Below, piece after piece: positions 15,795-27,611 of a stretch of DNA of 64,000 nt. The DNA is from Symbiotaphrina buchneri. Its lineage: Eukaryota; Ascomycota; Symbiotaphrinales; Symbiotaphrinaceae. Location of the stretch: positions 620,001 through 684,000 of the forward strand of contig BCIG01000001.1 in NCBI GenBank assembly GCA_001599915.1. Direction: 5' to 3'. Positions within the stretch are counted from its first letter, which is position 1. Each line of letters begins with the position of its first letter. Under the pieces are notes generated by a model. That model had not been told where the DNA came from. It ran no database searches and saw only the letters and a list, made by a program, of their open reading frames with translations. The translations under genes and the position numbers were made by a program.

Positions 15795-17228
15795 ATGCCG
15801 AAAGGTGATCCAGTACCGCAGCCAGGACCGGCGCGAATATCCAAAGGGGGTGGGCCCGATGAATGGTTAGAGATGGCAAAGCAATGCAAATATCTACCGG
15901 AAGGAGATATGAAGCGCTTATGTGATGTGGTGAAAGAGTGTCTTATGGAAGGTATATCGACAGCGACGTTGTGGATATCGACCTTTGCTGATTGCATCTC
16001 CCCAGAGTCGAACATACAACCTGTGCGGACGCCAGTGACCGTATGCGGCGATATCCATGGCCAGTTCTACGATCTTTTGGAACTTTTCCGCGTGGCAGGC
16101 GGTATGCCAGAGACTACTCATGTGGCCAAGCCTACCGTACCTACACAAACAATCACAGCAGCGGACATAGAACCTCCGACGGAGATTACAAATCCAAAGT
16201 TGAGGAAGAAGCTGAAATCAAGTGGTGGTGATAATACCGTCGGGCAAAGTCAGAACAGTGGCAGTGATGATGAAGGCGAAGAAGGGCAACGAGGGCGATC
16301 GAGATCAGGTACCCTTGATTCGGATTCATGGCAGTCGGAGAATCAAGTGGATGGGACTGGTTCCCAGAACTATATTTTCCTCGGAGATTTTGTCGACCGA
16401 GGTTATTTCAGCTTGGAGACATTTACACTTTTGATGTGTCTGAAAGCAAAGTACGCGCCGTTCTTCTTGAAAATCTTGATTTTCGATCAGATGCTGACCT
16501 CTAATTCCAGATATCCGGACCGCATCACTCTTGTCCGAGGAAACCATGAATCTAGGCAGATCACACAAGTTTATGGTTTTTATGAGGAATGTCAAACAAA
16601 ATATGGCAACGCATCTGTTTGGAAAGCATGCTGTCAGGTTTTCGATTTCCTCGCATTAGCAGCTATTGTCGATGGCAAGGTCCTTTGCGTTCATGGCGGA
16701 CTAAGTCCGGAGATTCGAACTCTGGACCAGATTCGCGTTGTCGCACGGGCACAGGAAATCCCACATGAAGGTGCTTTCTGTGATTTGGTCTGGAGCGATC
16801 CAGAAGATGTGGATACATGGGCGGTGTCCCCCAGAGGAGCCGGTTGGCTGTTTGGGGACAAGGTGGCTTCTGAAGTAAGTCTCTCGCAAGCTTGCAGTAG
16901 ATTCTTGCTAACACCTCTCGCAGTTCAACCACGTGAATGGCCTTCAATTAATAGCCCGAGCCCATCAGCTGGTCAATGAAGGGTTCAAGGTTGGTCTTGA
17001 GTTACACCCTTGGAGACGCTTTCTAACCTTTTGCAGTATCACTTCAAGGACAAAGATGTTGTAACGGTGTGGTCGGCGCCCAATTACTGCTACCGGTGTG
17101 GAAATGTCGCATCGATCATGAATCTTGGGGAAGAGCTCAACCCCAAATTTACGATATTCTCGGCAGTGCCGGATGATCAACGTGCAGTGCCTGCTGGTCG
17201 TGGAGGGAGAGGGGAATACTTCTTGTGA
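15795..17228 (+). CDS. sitA: PP6/Sit4-type Ser/Thr protein phosphatase catalytic subunit
   Basis: Type 2A-related metallophosphatase, working with SAP-type regulatory subunits in cell-cycle, TOR and cell-wall signalling. Exons 15795-15951, 16006-16450, 16511-16874, 16924-16989 and 17037-17228 give 407 residues. Metal-binding motifs GDIHGQ, GDFVDRG and [14 protein letters not shown] are all present, with [22 protein letters not shown] and [11 protein letters not shown]. The [12 protein letters not shown] terminus and DPEDVDTWA match PP6/Sit4 rather than PP2A or PP4. It ends YFL, the C-terminal leucine that LCMT-type enzymes methylate in this family. An insert of about 80 residues, rich in Ser, Asp, Glu and Gly, separates the first two motifs; human PP6 has none there. 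The first two introns (54 and 60 nt) are multiples of three without stops, but removing them restores LMEESNIQPV and KAKYPDRITL. Confidence 0.94.
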
Positions 17229-17849
17229 TGGACATGATTTGATGATGATTGACACTTGACACCGGGAATGGATAAGGGTGATTGTTTGCATTTGACCGCT
17301 ATCTTTCTGTGGTTGTTTGTTTAGGTGCATTGCATAACCGGATGCATTGCTGCATACCCCCCTGGAGTAAGGCGTGATGGAGATGATCATACGCCCTGTA
17401 CAATATCATCGAGACGTTTTTGCTTTGCATATAATAATTGCGGATGAGTTGCAATTTGAGAATGCAGGTGACAAAAAGGGTCCCCATAAAACCGAGCAGA
17501 CGGTGTTTCGAACCCCCGGTTAAATCACGTGAATTGGGCCTACCATTTATAAATCCAAATAAGCCGAAAATTCTTTGGCTGTCATGGTCGTAACTTTGGA
17601 AGGCTGTCAGATCCCCGACTCCCTTTCCCCGTATCACTCCAACGCCCGCGTGGTGCCCAGACGAATCTTGTGGTGGTCTTCCACTCGTGCGGGTAACCCA
17701 CGATTGCTGCGCAAGGCCCTAAGACCGAGGATGACGCTTGAGGGAAGCAATTCTGCAGAGGCATCCTCACCATGAGATGGCGGTTCTGGATTACACCTGC
17801 GGGTGGTAGGGGACGGTGGGTCTGGGTTGATGGTCAACCATTTTTTTTT

Positions 17850-17914
17850 GATTTTTGTTTTTTTGATTTTTGTTTTTTTGATTTTTGTTTTTTTGATTTT
17901 TGTTTTTTTGATTT
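17850..17914. repeat. Perfect 15-bp tandem repeat, about 4 copies, T-rich
   Basis: The unit gatttttgttttttt repeats exactly with GAT at 17850, 17865, 17880, 17895 and 17910, preceded by a 9-T run. The identity of copies points to recent slippage or amplification. It lies about 620 bp past the SIT4/PP6 stop. Confidence 0.9.
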
Positions 17915-19121
17915 AGGAGTTCCATTGATGCACACAATCAGTGCCGCTCGTCTACGATATTGTGCCTTCGCACAAAGGGATGATTGATTTCTGTAATGTC
18001 CAAGAACCACCTGCCTGTAATATTATTCTTCATGAAAGGGATTGAGAGCCAGCATCCGAACTTTCCCGTCATCCTTGTCAGCTCTCCTGTACGAAGGTAA
18101 TCATCTCCCTTGCTCTGTGCAGACGATTTTTACGAGTCTACCTTTCCTCCCCTTGCATCGATCAGTCTGCGATCTGGCCATCTGCGGATCCGTAGCTGTC
18201 AATCTCCCGTCTCCTCTCCCGACACCCGTAATCGCCTGCCGTCATCACATGTTCCTTCTGTGCGAAAAGAGGGGATGAGGCGGCTTGTCAAACGGTTGCA
18301 CCCGCTTTCCATATCGAACAAACATGAATGCTGACCAAACCGGAAAAAGAACGTACGATGATGGTTAGAAATGACTTTCCAATACGAACTACGAAGTACA
18401 AATTAGGTGCTGACAGCGAATAATCAATTAATTCCCGCTGTGGCCCGTTCCCCTTAATGATTACCTTACCTCGGGCCGCTACTGCCCCGCAGTGTCCACT
18501 TTACCAGGTGCTTATCCGGGGTGTTCTCTTCGATGGTTCATGAAGATCACCACTCTTAACCCGTACCCCATATATCGACAAATAACAAACGGTAGCTTCG
18601 TACGTAGTACGAGTAACGTTTATTTCGGAACAGATGATCTACGATTTCGACCAGTTGCTTCTCACGAGCCAGTGTGAGTCCGAGAATTGATCCATTTGGC
18701 TCAAGGGCCAGTCTTGGAGGGGCCAAGTGACCAGACCATGCTTGATCGGGTGAAGGGTCGGGGAAAAGGAGGACCGAGGGGCGCACCATACACGCAACCG
18801 GGGACGGGACGACGAGATGGGGAATTCCGGAGGGCAGAGGAGCAGTTCGCAATGGAGACGCATGGATGAGGACTCACAGCAAACCCCGGTTTCACAAGGA
18901 TAGTAATCCATTAAGGTACATTCCTGCAGCAGACAGGCGGAATAGTTCGTTGCGTGCAAGAGGAGTCCGTCCTGGCCCAGGAAGACCATGGCTCAGATCA
19001 TGTTGCTCTAAACCAACAGTGGACACTCCCTTTAGTCCGTGGCGAACTCGGTCGACCTTCCTGCATGGGGACTGAGGGGCAGTGACGAATTGTGGGGCGG
19101 CGTTGCGCTTGGAGCTTGAAA

Positions 19122-19136
19122 TGCGGAGCACAGCGG
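19122..19136 (+). promoter_or_regulatory. Candidate WGCGG direct repeat upstream of aldA
   Basis: TGCGG at 19122 and AGCGG at 19132 form a direct pair about 260 bp before the aldehyde dehydrogenase start. AlcR of Aspergillus nidulans recognises WGCGG repeats at alcA and aldA. The motif is short, so the assignment is weak. Confidence 0.25.
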
Positions 19137-19394
19137 TAACCTTAGCAGCAGCAGCAGCACCAGCTAGCAGCACCAAGCAACCAAGCAAGCAACAGCTTGA
19201 GCATCTCCACCCGATGACCACTTCCACTTCCGTACTACGCAGCTCTATATATCCTTGCCCCCGCTCTTCTCCTCCTCGCCCCCCACCCTCCCGATCTCTT
19301 CCTCCCAACAAACGTTTCCTCATCTTCTCTCCTTCCTGAACATTTCATGCTTCGCATTTATACGAATACAGACATATAATCATACTCGATCATC

Positions 19395-21097
19395 ATGGTC
19401 AAGGCACACGTTCACACTCCCGCAACGGGCAAATACGAACAGCCCACTGGACTGTAAGTGTCTCCTATGCCTACATATCATAGGGCCCCCAGCCCTGGAT
19501 CGGCAGCACTTCGCTCCATAAACATTCCTTTTCTTCCATGGGTGACATGCTGATTCTCCCCTCTCCAGGTTCATCAACAACGAGTTCGTCAAGGGTGTTG
19601 ACGGCAAGACCTTCGAGACCATCAACCCCTCCACAGAAGAAGTCATCTGCTCCGTCGAGGAAGCGACAGAGAAGGATGTCGACATCGCTGTATCGGCTGC
19701 ACGCAAGGCCTTTGAGGGCGTATGGAAGACCACAACTCCAGAGCAACGAGGAAAGTACCTGAATAAGCTCGCCGAGCTGTTCGAGACGCACATCGATACC
19801 CTCGCTGCCATCGAGTCGCTGGATAATGGCAAGTCTCTCGGCATGGCAAAAGGAGATATCAATGCCGCAGCTGGCTGCTTGAGATACTATGGTGGATGGG
19901 CCGATAAGATTGAGGGCAAAGTCATCGACACAGCTCCTGACAGCTTCAACTACACAAAGCAGGAACCTGTAAGTGACCCGCACTATGTTTCGAGCGCTCT
20001 ACTTACACATATCAGATTGGTGTCTGCGGTCAGATCATTCCATGGAACTTTCCCATTCTCATGTGGGCCTGGAAGATTGGTCCCGCCATCGCTACCGGTA
20101 ACACTGTCGTCCTAAAGACCGCCGAACAGACTCCCCTGTCTGGTCTCTACGCTGCCAAGTTGACCAAGGAAGCTGGCTTCCCCCCAGGTGTCATCAATGT
20201 TCTCTCGGGTTTCGGTAAAGTTGCAGGTGCTGCCATTGCCTCGCACATGGATATCGACAAGGTTGCTTTCACTGGATCTACCATGGTCGGCCGGCAAATC
20301 ATGAAAGCTGCTGCAGGTTCCAATCTGAAGAAGGTTACTTTGGAGCTTGGAGGAAAGAGCCCTAACATCGTGTTCGATGATGCTGACATCGACAACGCCA
20401 TCTCATGGGTGAACTTTGGTATTTACTACAACCACGGCCAGTGCTGCTGTGCCGGTTCTCGTATCTACGTGCAGGAGGGAATCTACGACAAGTTTGTCCA
20501 GCGATTCAAGGAACGGGCTGAGAAGAATGTCGTCGGTGACCCATTCCACCCGGAGACATTCCAGGGACCTCAAGTCTCGAAGCTTCAATACGACCGCATC
20601 ATGGGGTATGGCTCTCCTTTATTGCTTGTAAATTGGCTCCTTGCTAACCTACTTGCAGTTACATTGAGGATGGCCGCAAGGCTGGTGCCACGATCGAGAC
20701 TGGTGGCAAGCGCAAGGGTGAGAAGGGCTACTTCATTGAGCCGACCATCTTCAGCAACGTCACCGAAGACATGAAGATCATGCAAGAAGAGATCTTCGGA
20801 CCCGTGTGCAGCATCGCCAAATTCAAGACCATGGACGACGCCATCCGTCTGGGCAACAACACCAACTACGGCCTCGCGGGCGCCATCCACACCAGCAACC
20901 TCAACACCGCCATCCACGTCTCCAATGCCCTCAAGGCCGGCACCGTCTGGGTCAACACCTACAACACCCTCCACTGGCAACTGCCCTTCGGCGGCTTCAA
21001 GGAGAGCGGTATCGGAAGGGAACTGGGCGAGGCGGCTTTGGCGAACTACACCCAGACCAAGACCGTGTCGATCCGGTTGGGAGATGCGATCTATTAA
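19395..21097 (+). CDS. aldA: NAD(P)-dependent aldehyde dehydrogenase (AldA type)
   Basis: Oxidises acetaldehyde and other aldehydes to acids; the class is central to ethanol and threonine use in filamentous fungi. Exons 19395-19453, 19569-19968, 20016-20605 and 20659-21097 give 495 residues, normal for tetrameric class 1/2 enzymes. Visible are the substrate/cofactor segment [18 protein letters not shown], the nucleotide-binding [17 protein letters not shown], the general-base LELGGKSPN and the catalytic-cysteine region [22 protein letters not shown] and the C-terminal [16 protein letters not shown] complete the fold. No transit peptide is obvious, so it is probably cytosolic. A tatata tract near 19246 and a C/T-rich leader suggest an ordinary strong fungal promoter. 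It converges on the LYC1-like gene, with 325 bp between stops. Confidence 0.93.
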
Positions 21098-21422
21098 GGC
21101 CTGCTGCTGCTGAGGGATGGATAGGAAGGAGTTGATGGGAAAAATTGCCCTATTTGCTGGTTCCATGAAGCGAGTATGTCTGCCACTGGCAAAAAGGGAA
21201 GCGTTGGTCTGTGGCTCTGCTACGTTCGCTGGTTGTTGCATGTGTGACTAACTGATCAACAATTGAAATGTGATATTGAATGCCATTCTATCCCTAGGCC
21301 TGCCTTGATACTCCCGAACCTGAACCCGAAAGACGCTAGCTATGCCTTGACGTGACCATGCTATGCTATGCAGAACGTAAAGCGAGTGCCATGCCTTGTC
21401 GAGTCCCCATTTTCACTCTCTC
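21098..21422. other. Convergent intergenic region (aldA / LYC1-like)
   Basis: Short 3'-to-3' spacer, presumably holding both polyadenylation regions. Nothing else was seen. Confidence 0.6.
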
Positions 21423-22959
21423 TCATGCCATACCTGGCGTTCTTCCCAAGAGCAGCCACTCAATCTCGCACCAACCAAACTTCTCATTCCCGACCCACTC
21501 GACCTTCTCCTCACCGACCCCTCCTCCGCGGTTCTCATCGCCATACCACAGCAGGCTACAGATACTCTCCTTCTCGCGCTCGACGACCTTGACCTCGCCC
21601 AGCACCTGCTGCGCCGCCATGACCGTGACGGGCGTGGGGTTCCACAGCTCGACCCGTGGCAGATCCCATTTCCCCGCCTCGCGCTGCGCGGCGCGCAGCA
21701 CGGCCGCCACGAGAGATACCAGATTCGGGTTCATGCGTGACGGCGAGGGCAGCTTGTTGGGCGACGGCGCGGGCGTGGAGGCCTGGCTGCTGGAAGCGTG
21801 GCCGTTGGTGGGGATCTGGTTCGGGTCAAGGCTGCTCTGCTGGTGCTGCAGGCCGGCGTCGCTCTTGGATCGTGAGTGTGGTTCGCCGGCGCGCAGCGGT
21901 TGCAGATCGGCTTCGTCGAGGAGGCCGTGGCCTTGGATTGCCAGGCGCAGGATGTGTAGGACGTTGTTGCTCGAGTCGTGAGGCCCTTCTTGCGAGGCGC
22001 CGGCGCCGGTTCCGTCGGCCCATGTCCGGGTCCAGATGCACCAGGCTCGTTCGCCGGAGCGGAGCTCGACGAGCGCACCTTTTGCTTCAGGGAAGGGTTT
22101 ACCAAGCTCTTTGGCGACGAATTCCTCTCGAGCGTGGAACCATGACATGGTCGTCGCGGAGGGGAGGAGGGCGGCGAAGGTGACGCCCGGGGGTGGAGGT
22201 GAGGTGGTGAAGTCGTGGTGGAGCAGTGAGCAGTCGGTACTGCAGAGGGAGGTGAGCATGTCCGAGGTGACTGTAGTGACCGGGGAGAAAGCTTCAGAGG
22301 CGGAGGATGAGGGTGAAGCCGGTGGTATAGCAGGGAAGGAGATGTGGGAAGAGGGGAATGGCCGCCAGCCGAAGGACGAGTAGAATTTCTGCATGAACAG
22401 TCAGTTATCTCGACTGCCTCCATCAGGGAAAAGGACCAAATGCACATGCCTTTCCAATGTCCGAGTACAGCACTGTGAATGCGACTCTCTTGCCCTGCTC
22501 CTCGGTCTGCCACGTCTTCAACTTGGTAGCCATCTCCTTCATTAGCCTACCGGCATAGCCTCGTCCACGTAACTCCTCCCGGCACCACACGCTGCCGATG
22601 CCGAAGCTCAACACGTCCTCCACCTTGTCACCTTTCGCCACAAGCGCGTCTTTCCGGTAGCTCTCACAACTCGCCAACACCGTCTGCTTCTCCTTGGGTA
22701 ATGATGTGTCCACGAGCACCCAGTGCGTGATGCCGCCGTCCCGTGTAGCCGGTTGCGAGATCAGATGAGCTTCACGGCGGAGATAGGCTTCGGTGCTGAG
22801 GACGCCGCGCCATGCCGGAGCATTCAGCTTCCATGTGTTGAGGCGGTCAGTGGGAGAGGCGATATCAAGGCCAAGTGAGGGCGAGTCGCTTGGAGGGAGG
22901 CTGGAGACGAAGGAGGATGGGAGTGGGTTTGGATCTACCCTATTTAATGATTCGTCCAT
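21423..22959 (-). CDS. LYC1-like GNAT acetyltransferase
   Basis: GNAT-fold N-acetyltransferase resembling Yarrowia LYC1, a lysine acetyltransferase of lysine catabolism; the substrate here is inferred. Exons 22959-22450 and 22388-21423 give 491 residues. The acetyl-CoA site is the segment GIGSVWCREELRGRGYAGRL, a classic Arg/Gly-x-Gly-x-Gly/Ala GNAT motif A, and VLYSDIGKKFYSSFGW is the motif B equivalent. The C-terminal half is a separate domain typical of fungal LYC1 proteins, with a variable Ser/Pro/Gln insert. The intron needs a GC donor (AAG|GCATGT): the nearest GT donor gives an immediate stop, while GC..AG yields the conserved DIGK-KFYSSFGW junction. The upstream GTG of the same frame is unlikely to be the start. 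Confidence 0.82.
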
Positions 22960-24047
22960 GGCCACTGAAGTATGTTTCTGTAGTCATTCAAGGTGGAGAG
23001 GCGGAGCGTTGAACGTTGTGGATTCTCTATGAAGTAATAATGGAGCTTGAACACCGGAGGGATATATTTCCGTCCGTTTGCAACTCTGGGGAGGCGGAGG
23101 AAAGTGACTTCCCCGCTATATCCACCTTTGGTAATGATTCGCGGCGCGTGTCAAGAAAGATTCCATTCCGAACACCAATGTTGATCTTGGATATCTGCAC
23201 CGCTCTCACCGTCCATCTTGTGATCCTCCCTTTGCTATGCGCTTTTTCCTTTTTGGGCCTTTCTTTGGCAAGCGCTTAAGAGACAAAACGGTCCAATGCT
23301 GTTCAGCCTTTCGGTTCTGGTGATCTTATCTGCACCTTAAAGTAGCTTGTGCCGATTTGGGCGAGGGTGAACCGTGACCCGCAGCTTCTGATTGGCCGAA
23401 GCTACCTTGCTGTCCATGTGCCGAGTAAGGTACTCAATAACAATCCCGCGGCTGGACGGACCTTATGTCTCTCGCCTGCTCCTGCTCCCCTCACTCTTCT
23501 TCGACTTCCTCACTCTCTGCCTTTTTCATACTGTCACCTTCTTCTCCCAGAAAACCGAAAGCGAGATTTACCTTTGCATTGAGACTGTCTTCTTCAATCC
23601 CTTTCCAATCTCATGAAGCGTTGGACCACCACACATGACAAAGCTGCTAGCCTTGTGTGATTCAGCGACCTCGGTTTGACGCTGGTCCATGCTTCTTGAC
23701 AGGTATTATCAATTCTGATCAGTGCAGACGGAGCTCTGGATCTTGCGTATTTCTTTTTCTGTACTCCCGATCAATGCAGTTCCTATGATCACAGGTCATT
23801 TGTTTGACGTCGACAAACTTCATATTACGACACCTTCTACTCAATCCTGATCTTCACGTGCAGGAGCTCACTCGTCATTGGCATCCAACAACGTCACTTG
23901 CCTTTTCTACATCTCATGGCCTAGAGGCTGATTTTCCCTCACACGATCTCCTCCTCAGGGTCTAGCTTGTCATTCAGTATCAATCATCTATCTGGTCGAC
24001 TCTGGTCCAGCCAATTACATCCTTGTCTAACTCCATCTTGGTGCATC
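22960..24047. promoter_or_regulatory. Divergent upstream region, LYC1-like gene / RBR ligase
   Basis: A 1.1-kb gap between divergent genes. Several short frames cross it, none with a motif. It is C/T-rich at about 23465-23610. No specific binding site is claimed. Confidence 0.5.
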
Positions 24048-26231
24048 ATGGCAAGCAGTTTATCTAAACGTCAAGGCAAAGCCGACGTCATATGGATCTC
24101 AAGCGATGAAGACGAACGGCCACCAAGGTCTCTTCCAAAGCGTCGCAGACTCTCTCCTCCTAACATCATCGAGGTTCCCTCCGACTCCGACGAACCACCC
24201 GATATTTTTGAGTTGGAAATGGCATCTCACCCACAGAGGCCCGGCCAAGGCATAGCGCAGCCTAAGGATTTCGCAAAAGAGATTATTCTCCCACACCAAC
24301 GCCGTTATCGAGACTGCATGAGGAGGGTTGAGGATGCCTATCCCGACATGAATCTTGACTTCTTCGACCACCTCTATAAAGAGTGTAACAACAGTTCTCT
24401 GTCTACAGTGGACGTAATCGAGAGCATCTTTAGTAAACTCCTTACTCTTGACGACTATCCAAAGCGGGGTCAGAAGTGGAAGAAACCAGATGTTGTAGAG
24501 AGACCTGGACATGAAGACAAGTTGTTGGGATCTTTGAACCGCAAACCAAGCAGTGGATTACCGAACAGACAGTTATCGAACAAGCAGTATGTATTATCCC
24601 CTTTCCTCATCGCTTTCCATTCCCCGCCATGTCTTGTCGGGTAGTTGATGCTGGCGGACCCTGCATTGTCATGGCGATTTCGAGGCAGTGTCAGACTACA
24701 GGTACAAAGCTAAGCAGTAGCAGGACTGTCCCTCCGACTATTAAGCCAGATGTCAAACTCGGCCAAGCCTTCGAATGGTACACTTCCTTCCACCTCGTAT
24801 GGAATAGAGCTGACTTTGTTGCAGCCCTATTTGCTGTGAAGATGTCCCTGCAGCTAAGGTCATACGTTGCCAAGGCCCTGGACGTCACCCATTCTGTTTC
24901 GAATGCGTGAGGAGATACACATCTGAACTTGTGGCTCAACTGAACTCTTCGGTCACATGTATCACCACGAATGGCTGTGAGGGTGGCTTTGGTCGTCGGG
25001 ACCTTGAGAATTGTTTACCAGAACAACTTTTCCAGAGGCTTGAACGCCTACAACAAATCCAAGAGGTGGCTAAAGCTAATGTCGAAGGCCTTGAAAATTG
25101 TGCTTTCTGTGACTTTGCAGCAATCCCGCCTCCGTTGGAAGTGGATCGGGAGTTTCGCTGCGAGAATCCGTCGTGTGAAAAGGTCAGTTGCCGGCTCTGT
25201 CACCAGGAGAGCCATACTCCGTTATCATGCGATGAGTCTGCCAAAGCTCGCGCAACAGACCGCACGACATATCTGCGGCACAAGATTGAAGAGGCAAAGA
25301 CTGATGTGTATCGGCGCAATTGCAAGTGAGTCTCCCACACCTCTTTTGCCATTTTCGGCCGTTAACACGAACAGCAACTGCAAAGTCCCTTTCATCAAGG
25401 AGGAGGGTTGCAACAAGATGACGTGCCCCAAGTGCAAACATATACAATGGTGCGTCCGTCCAGCATAGCCCTCTCACTCATCGTGTTCCATCTCATCCAA
25501 CCTACCAAAACGTCTGTCAACTACTAACACGCAACAGTTATGTTTGCAGTAAGTCGGTCCTCGACTATAGCCACTTCAATAACCCAGAAGGGATGGCCGG
25601 AAACCAGTGCAGCCTCTTCGATGATGCACGGGAAGTTGCACGAAGAGAAGCCGAGGTTGAAGCAGCCGGCAAGAAGGCACTCGACAATGTTCTCCAGGAG
25701 AATCCTGATATTGATCCTAAGAGTCTTGATATTCCAAAAGGGCCAGCACCACGGAGGAGATTTCCAGCACCGGTGCCCCGTCAGCCTTTCGTCGCCGAAG
25801 GGCAATTGGGCGGATTGGGCGGTTTGGGTGCCATTGCTATGATGGGCCATGAACCGCACGAGCAAGATCGGCTTTTGAGACAAGCTATAAATGTCGCCTG
25901 GGACTGGCGAGCTCCACCCGGAGGAGTTCCATTGAGACAACAACAGTACCAACAACAGTACCAGGCGCCGGGGCAAGCCTTTGTACCTGCATGGCAGGCC
26001 CTGCCACCTGATTTACCATTTCCACTTGCATTACCGCCCGTTCCACCTGCTTTACCACAGTTTCCTCCCGCATTACAATATCCTCCTTTACTGAACCAGA
26101 TTGGCCAACCTCGTCTGCCCATTCCGGCACAACAACCTGCTCCACAGCAAGCTCCAAGGCCAGGTCCAAGGCTGCAACGAATTCCACGGGTTCCTGCGGC
26201 GCCAATTCGTCGCATTGGTCTTCCGAATTGA
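24048..26231 (+). CDS. RBR (RING-between-RING) E3 ubiquitin ligase, RNF216/TRIAD3-like
   Basis: RBR ligases take ubiquitin from E2 onto a catalytic cysteine in RING2 and then to substrate. Exons 24048-24586, about 24718-24777, 24825-25325, 25375-25449 and 25538-26231 sum to 622 residues in one frame. RING1 starts at CPICCEDVPAAKVIRCQG and continues FCFECVRRY. The in-between region reads CAFCDFAAIPPPLEVDREF then CEKVSCRLCHQESHTPLSC, a close match in pattern to RNF216-type fungal ligases. RING2 follows as FIKEEGCNKMTCPKCKHIQC-YVC. The N terminus is an acidic Ser/Asp/Glu leader (WISSDEDE) resembling a SUMO-interacting motif. The last 130 residues are Pro/Gln-rich and probably disordered. The acceptor of the second exon (24717 or 24720) is uncertain. 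ATG choice follows frame and leader composition. Confidence 0.85.
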
Positions 26232-27611
26232 ATGACGGTCAATGCACCACTACTACAATACGATCAAAATCAAAATTTGATTCAGACGCCTTGCCCGGTC
26301 TATTGTCGTGCAGGTGGTCACCGAGGAAGTGAGGAAGCAACAGTTTTGACTGGGTGTCTACTTCGTTAACGCTGTGGTTCAGCCTCTTTGCCACGGGACT
26401 TGGTCGATCTTCTGCAAACCAAGAATGCCGTCAGAACTTGCGAGCAGTATCAAGAGATCCCAAAAGAACGCAAGGTCCCAACTGGTCCTAAACAGATTGT
26501 CCATCTCAGTCTGTCAAGGACCCCGGGGTCCTGGGTCCCGCCTAGCCCAATCGGCATGAGCAACACCTGGGAAGAAGTTGAGCGAAACGAGAGGAGGAAA
26601 GCTAAGCGGCAGGAGCGTCACCAGCGTCATCGACAGCGCCGCAATCAGACCACAACTGTGCCGCAGACCGAACGACCAGCTGCTGTTGAAGACTCGGCCT
26701 CTGCTCATATGCCGACCTGGTGGTAGCTGCCACTCGTTCTCTAATTGACGCATGAATACGGGCCAGTGAGCAAGTCTGGGACAAACTTGCGGGAAAGTAT
26801 GGTGGGTCATGGCCGGCAAAGGAATTGGACAATGCACGCTTGGGTTGGGACGCTCTGCATTTCTTTCGGGTCTAGACGATATCGAGACGACATCTTCTGC
26901 TGTTTCATGATACCCTTGCAATCAAAGGAGGGTAAAAAAAACTTAGAAAATAACCCTAACGCAGAAAAACATTACTTTGCTTTTTCTTGTTATTCTTGCA
27001 TACAAATTGATCATTCTTTCTGTCTCTACTTTCTAGAATAGGACAATACACATCCCAACTCACCATTGTCATTTCTCCGTCTCCTTAGCGGTGCAATGCA
27101 GTTTGACAGCTGAAGTGTAACCGCCATGGCATTGAGAGGTCTAACGCCCAGCTCCGCCGTAGTTCACCGCTATGGCCGGCAGCCATTGACATACAGTCGG
27201 CTTTAACGCTCACTAGAGCTCTCCCGGCTACAGGCCTTTCCACTACGATAGATGCGAGCTCACTAAAGTATCCTCAGCACCGGTTTGGACCATTGCCCAC
27301 GTTGTACTGTGTATCCCTCGTTGCAGTCGGGTCAGAGACGTAATCCCGAAAAGCAGTGGAGATGCAGCTACAATTAACCATGCACATGCCCTGTTTGGTG
27401 AGCGAGGAATACTCGGTGTAATGTAATATAAATTAGGTTACCATTGGAGGACTAGGTATGGCTATTTACATCCTCTCGCAAAGTCCATCCCCCTCTGCCG
27501 TGCAGCGTGAGAATAATATTGATTCATTCCACATCATTCATTCATGACTTTCACAGCTCGACACTACGAAGTGCACCTTGACCGCACACATCACAGCATC
27601 CTCCCCGCTCT
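26232..27611. other. Convergent intergenic region (RBR ligase / alpha-glucuronidase)
   Basis: About 1.4 kb between stops. It contains a 113-codon frame (26388-26726) listed separately and otherwise AT-rich sequence without features. Confidence 0.5.
26388..26726 (+). other. Unassigned 113-codon open frame after the RBR ligase
   Basis: The frame is charged and Arg/Gln-rich (WEEVERNERRKAKRQERHQR) and ends PTWW. It lacks an ATG at its beginning. It may be an extra 3' exon of the RBR ligase, a fragment of another gene, or chance. No family was recognised. Confidence 0.2.

Larger units (their letters stand above)
17229..19394. other. Long intergenic region upstream of the aldehyde dehydrogenase gene
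   Basis: About 2.2 kb without a supportable gene; candidate frames are short and featureless. It holds a T-rich 15-bp tandem repeat (17850-17914), a candidate WGCGG pair near 19122, a TATA-like tract near 19246 and a C/T-rich tract at about 19260-19340 just before the aldA start. Confidence 0.55.

Noticed and set aside
17480-17560. tRNA-like box B (ggttcgaaa on the minus strand)
   Set aside because: The T stem has a mismatch, no pairing acceptor stem or box A was found at the right distance.
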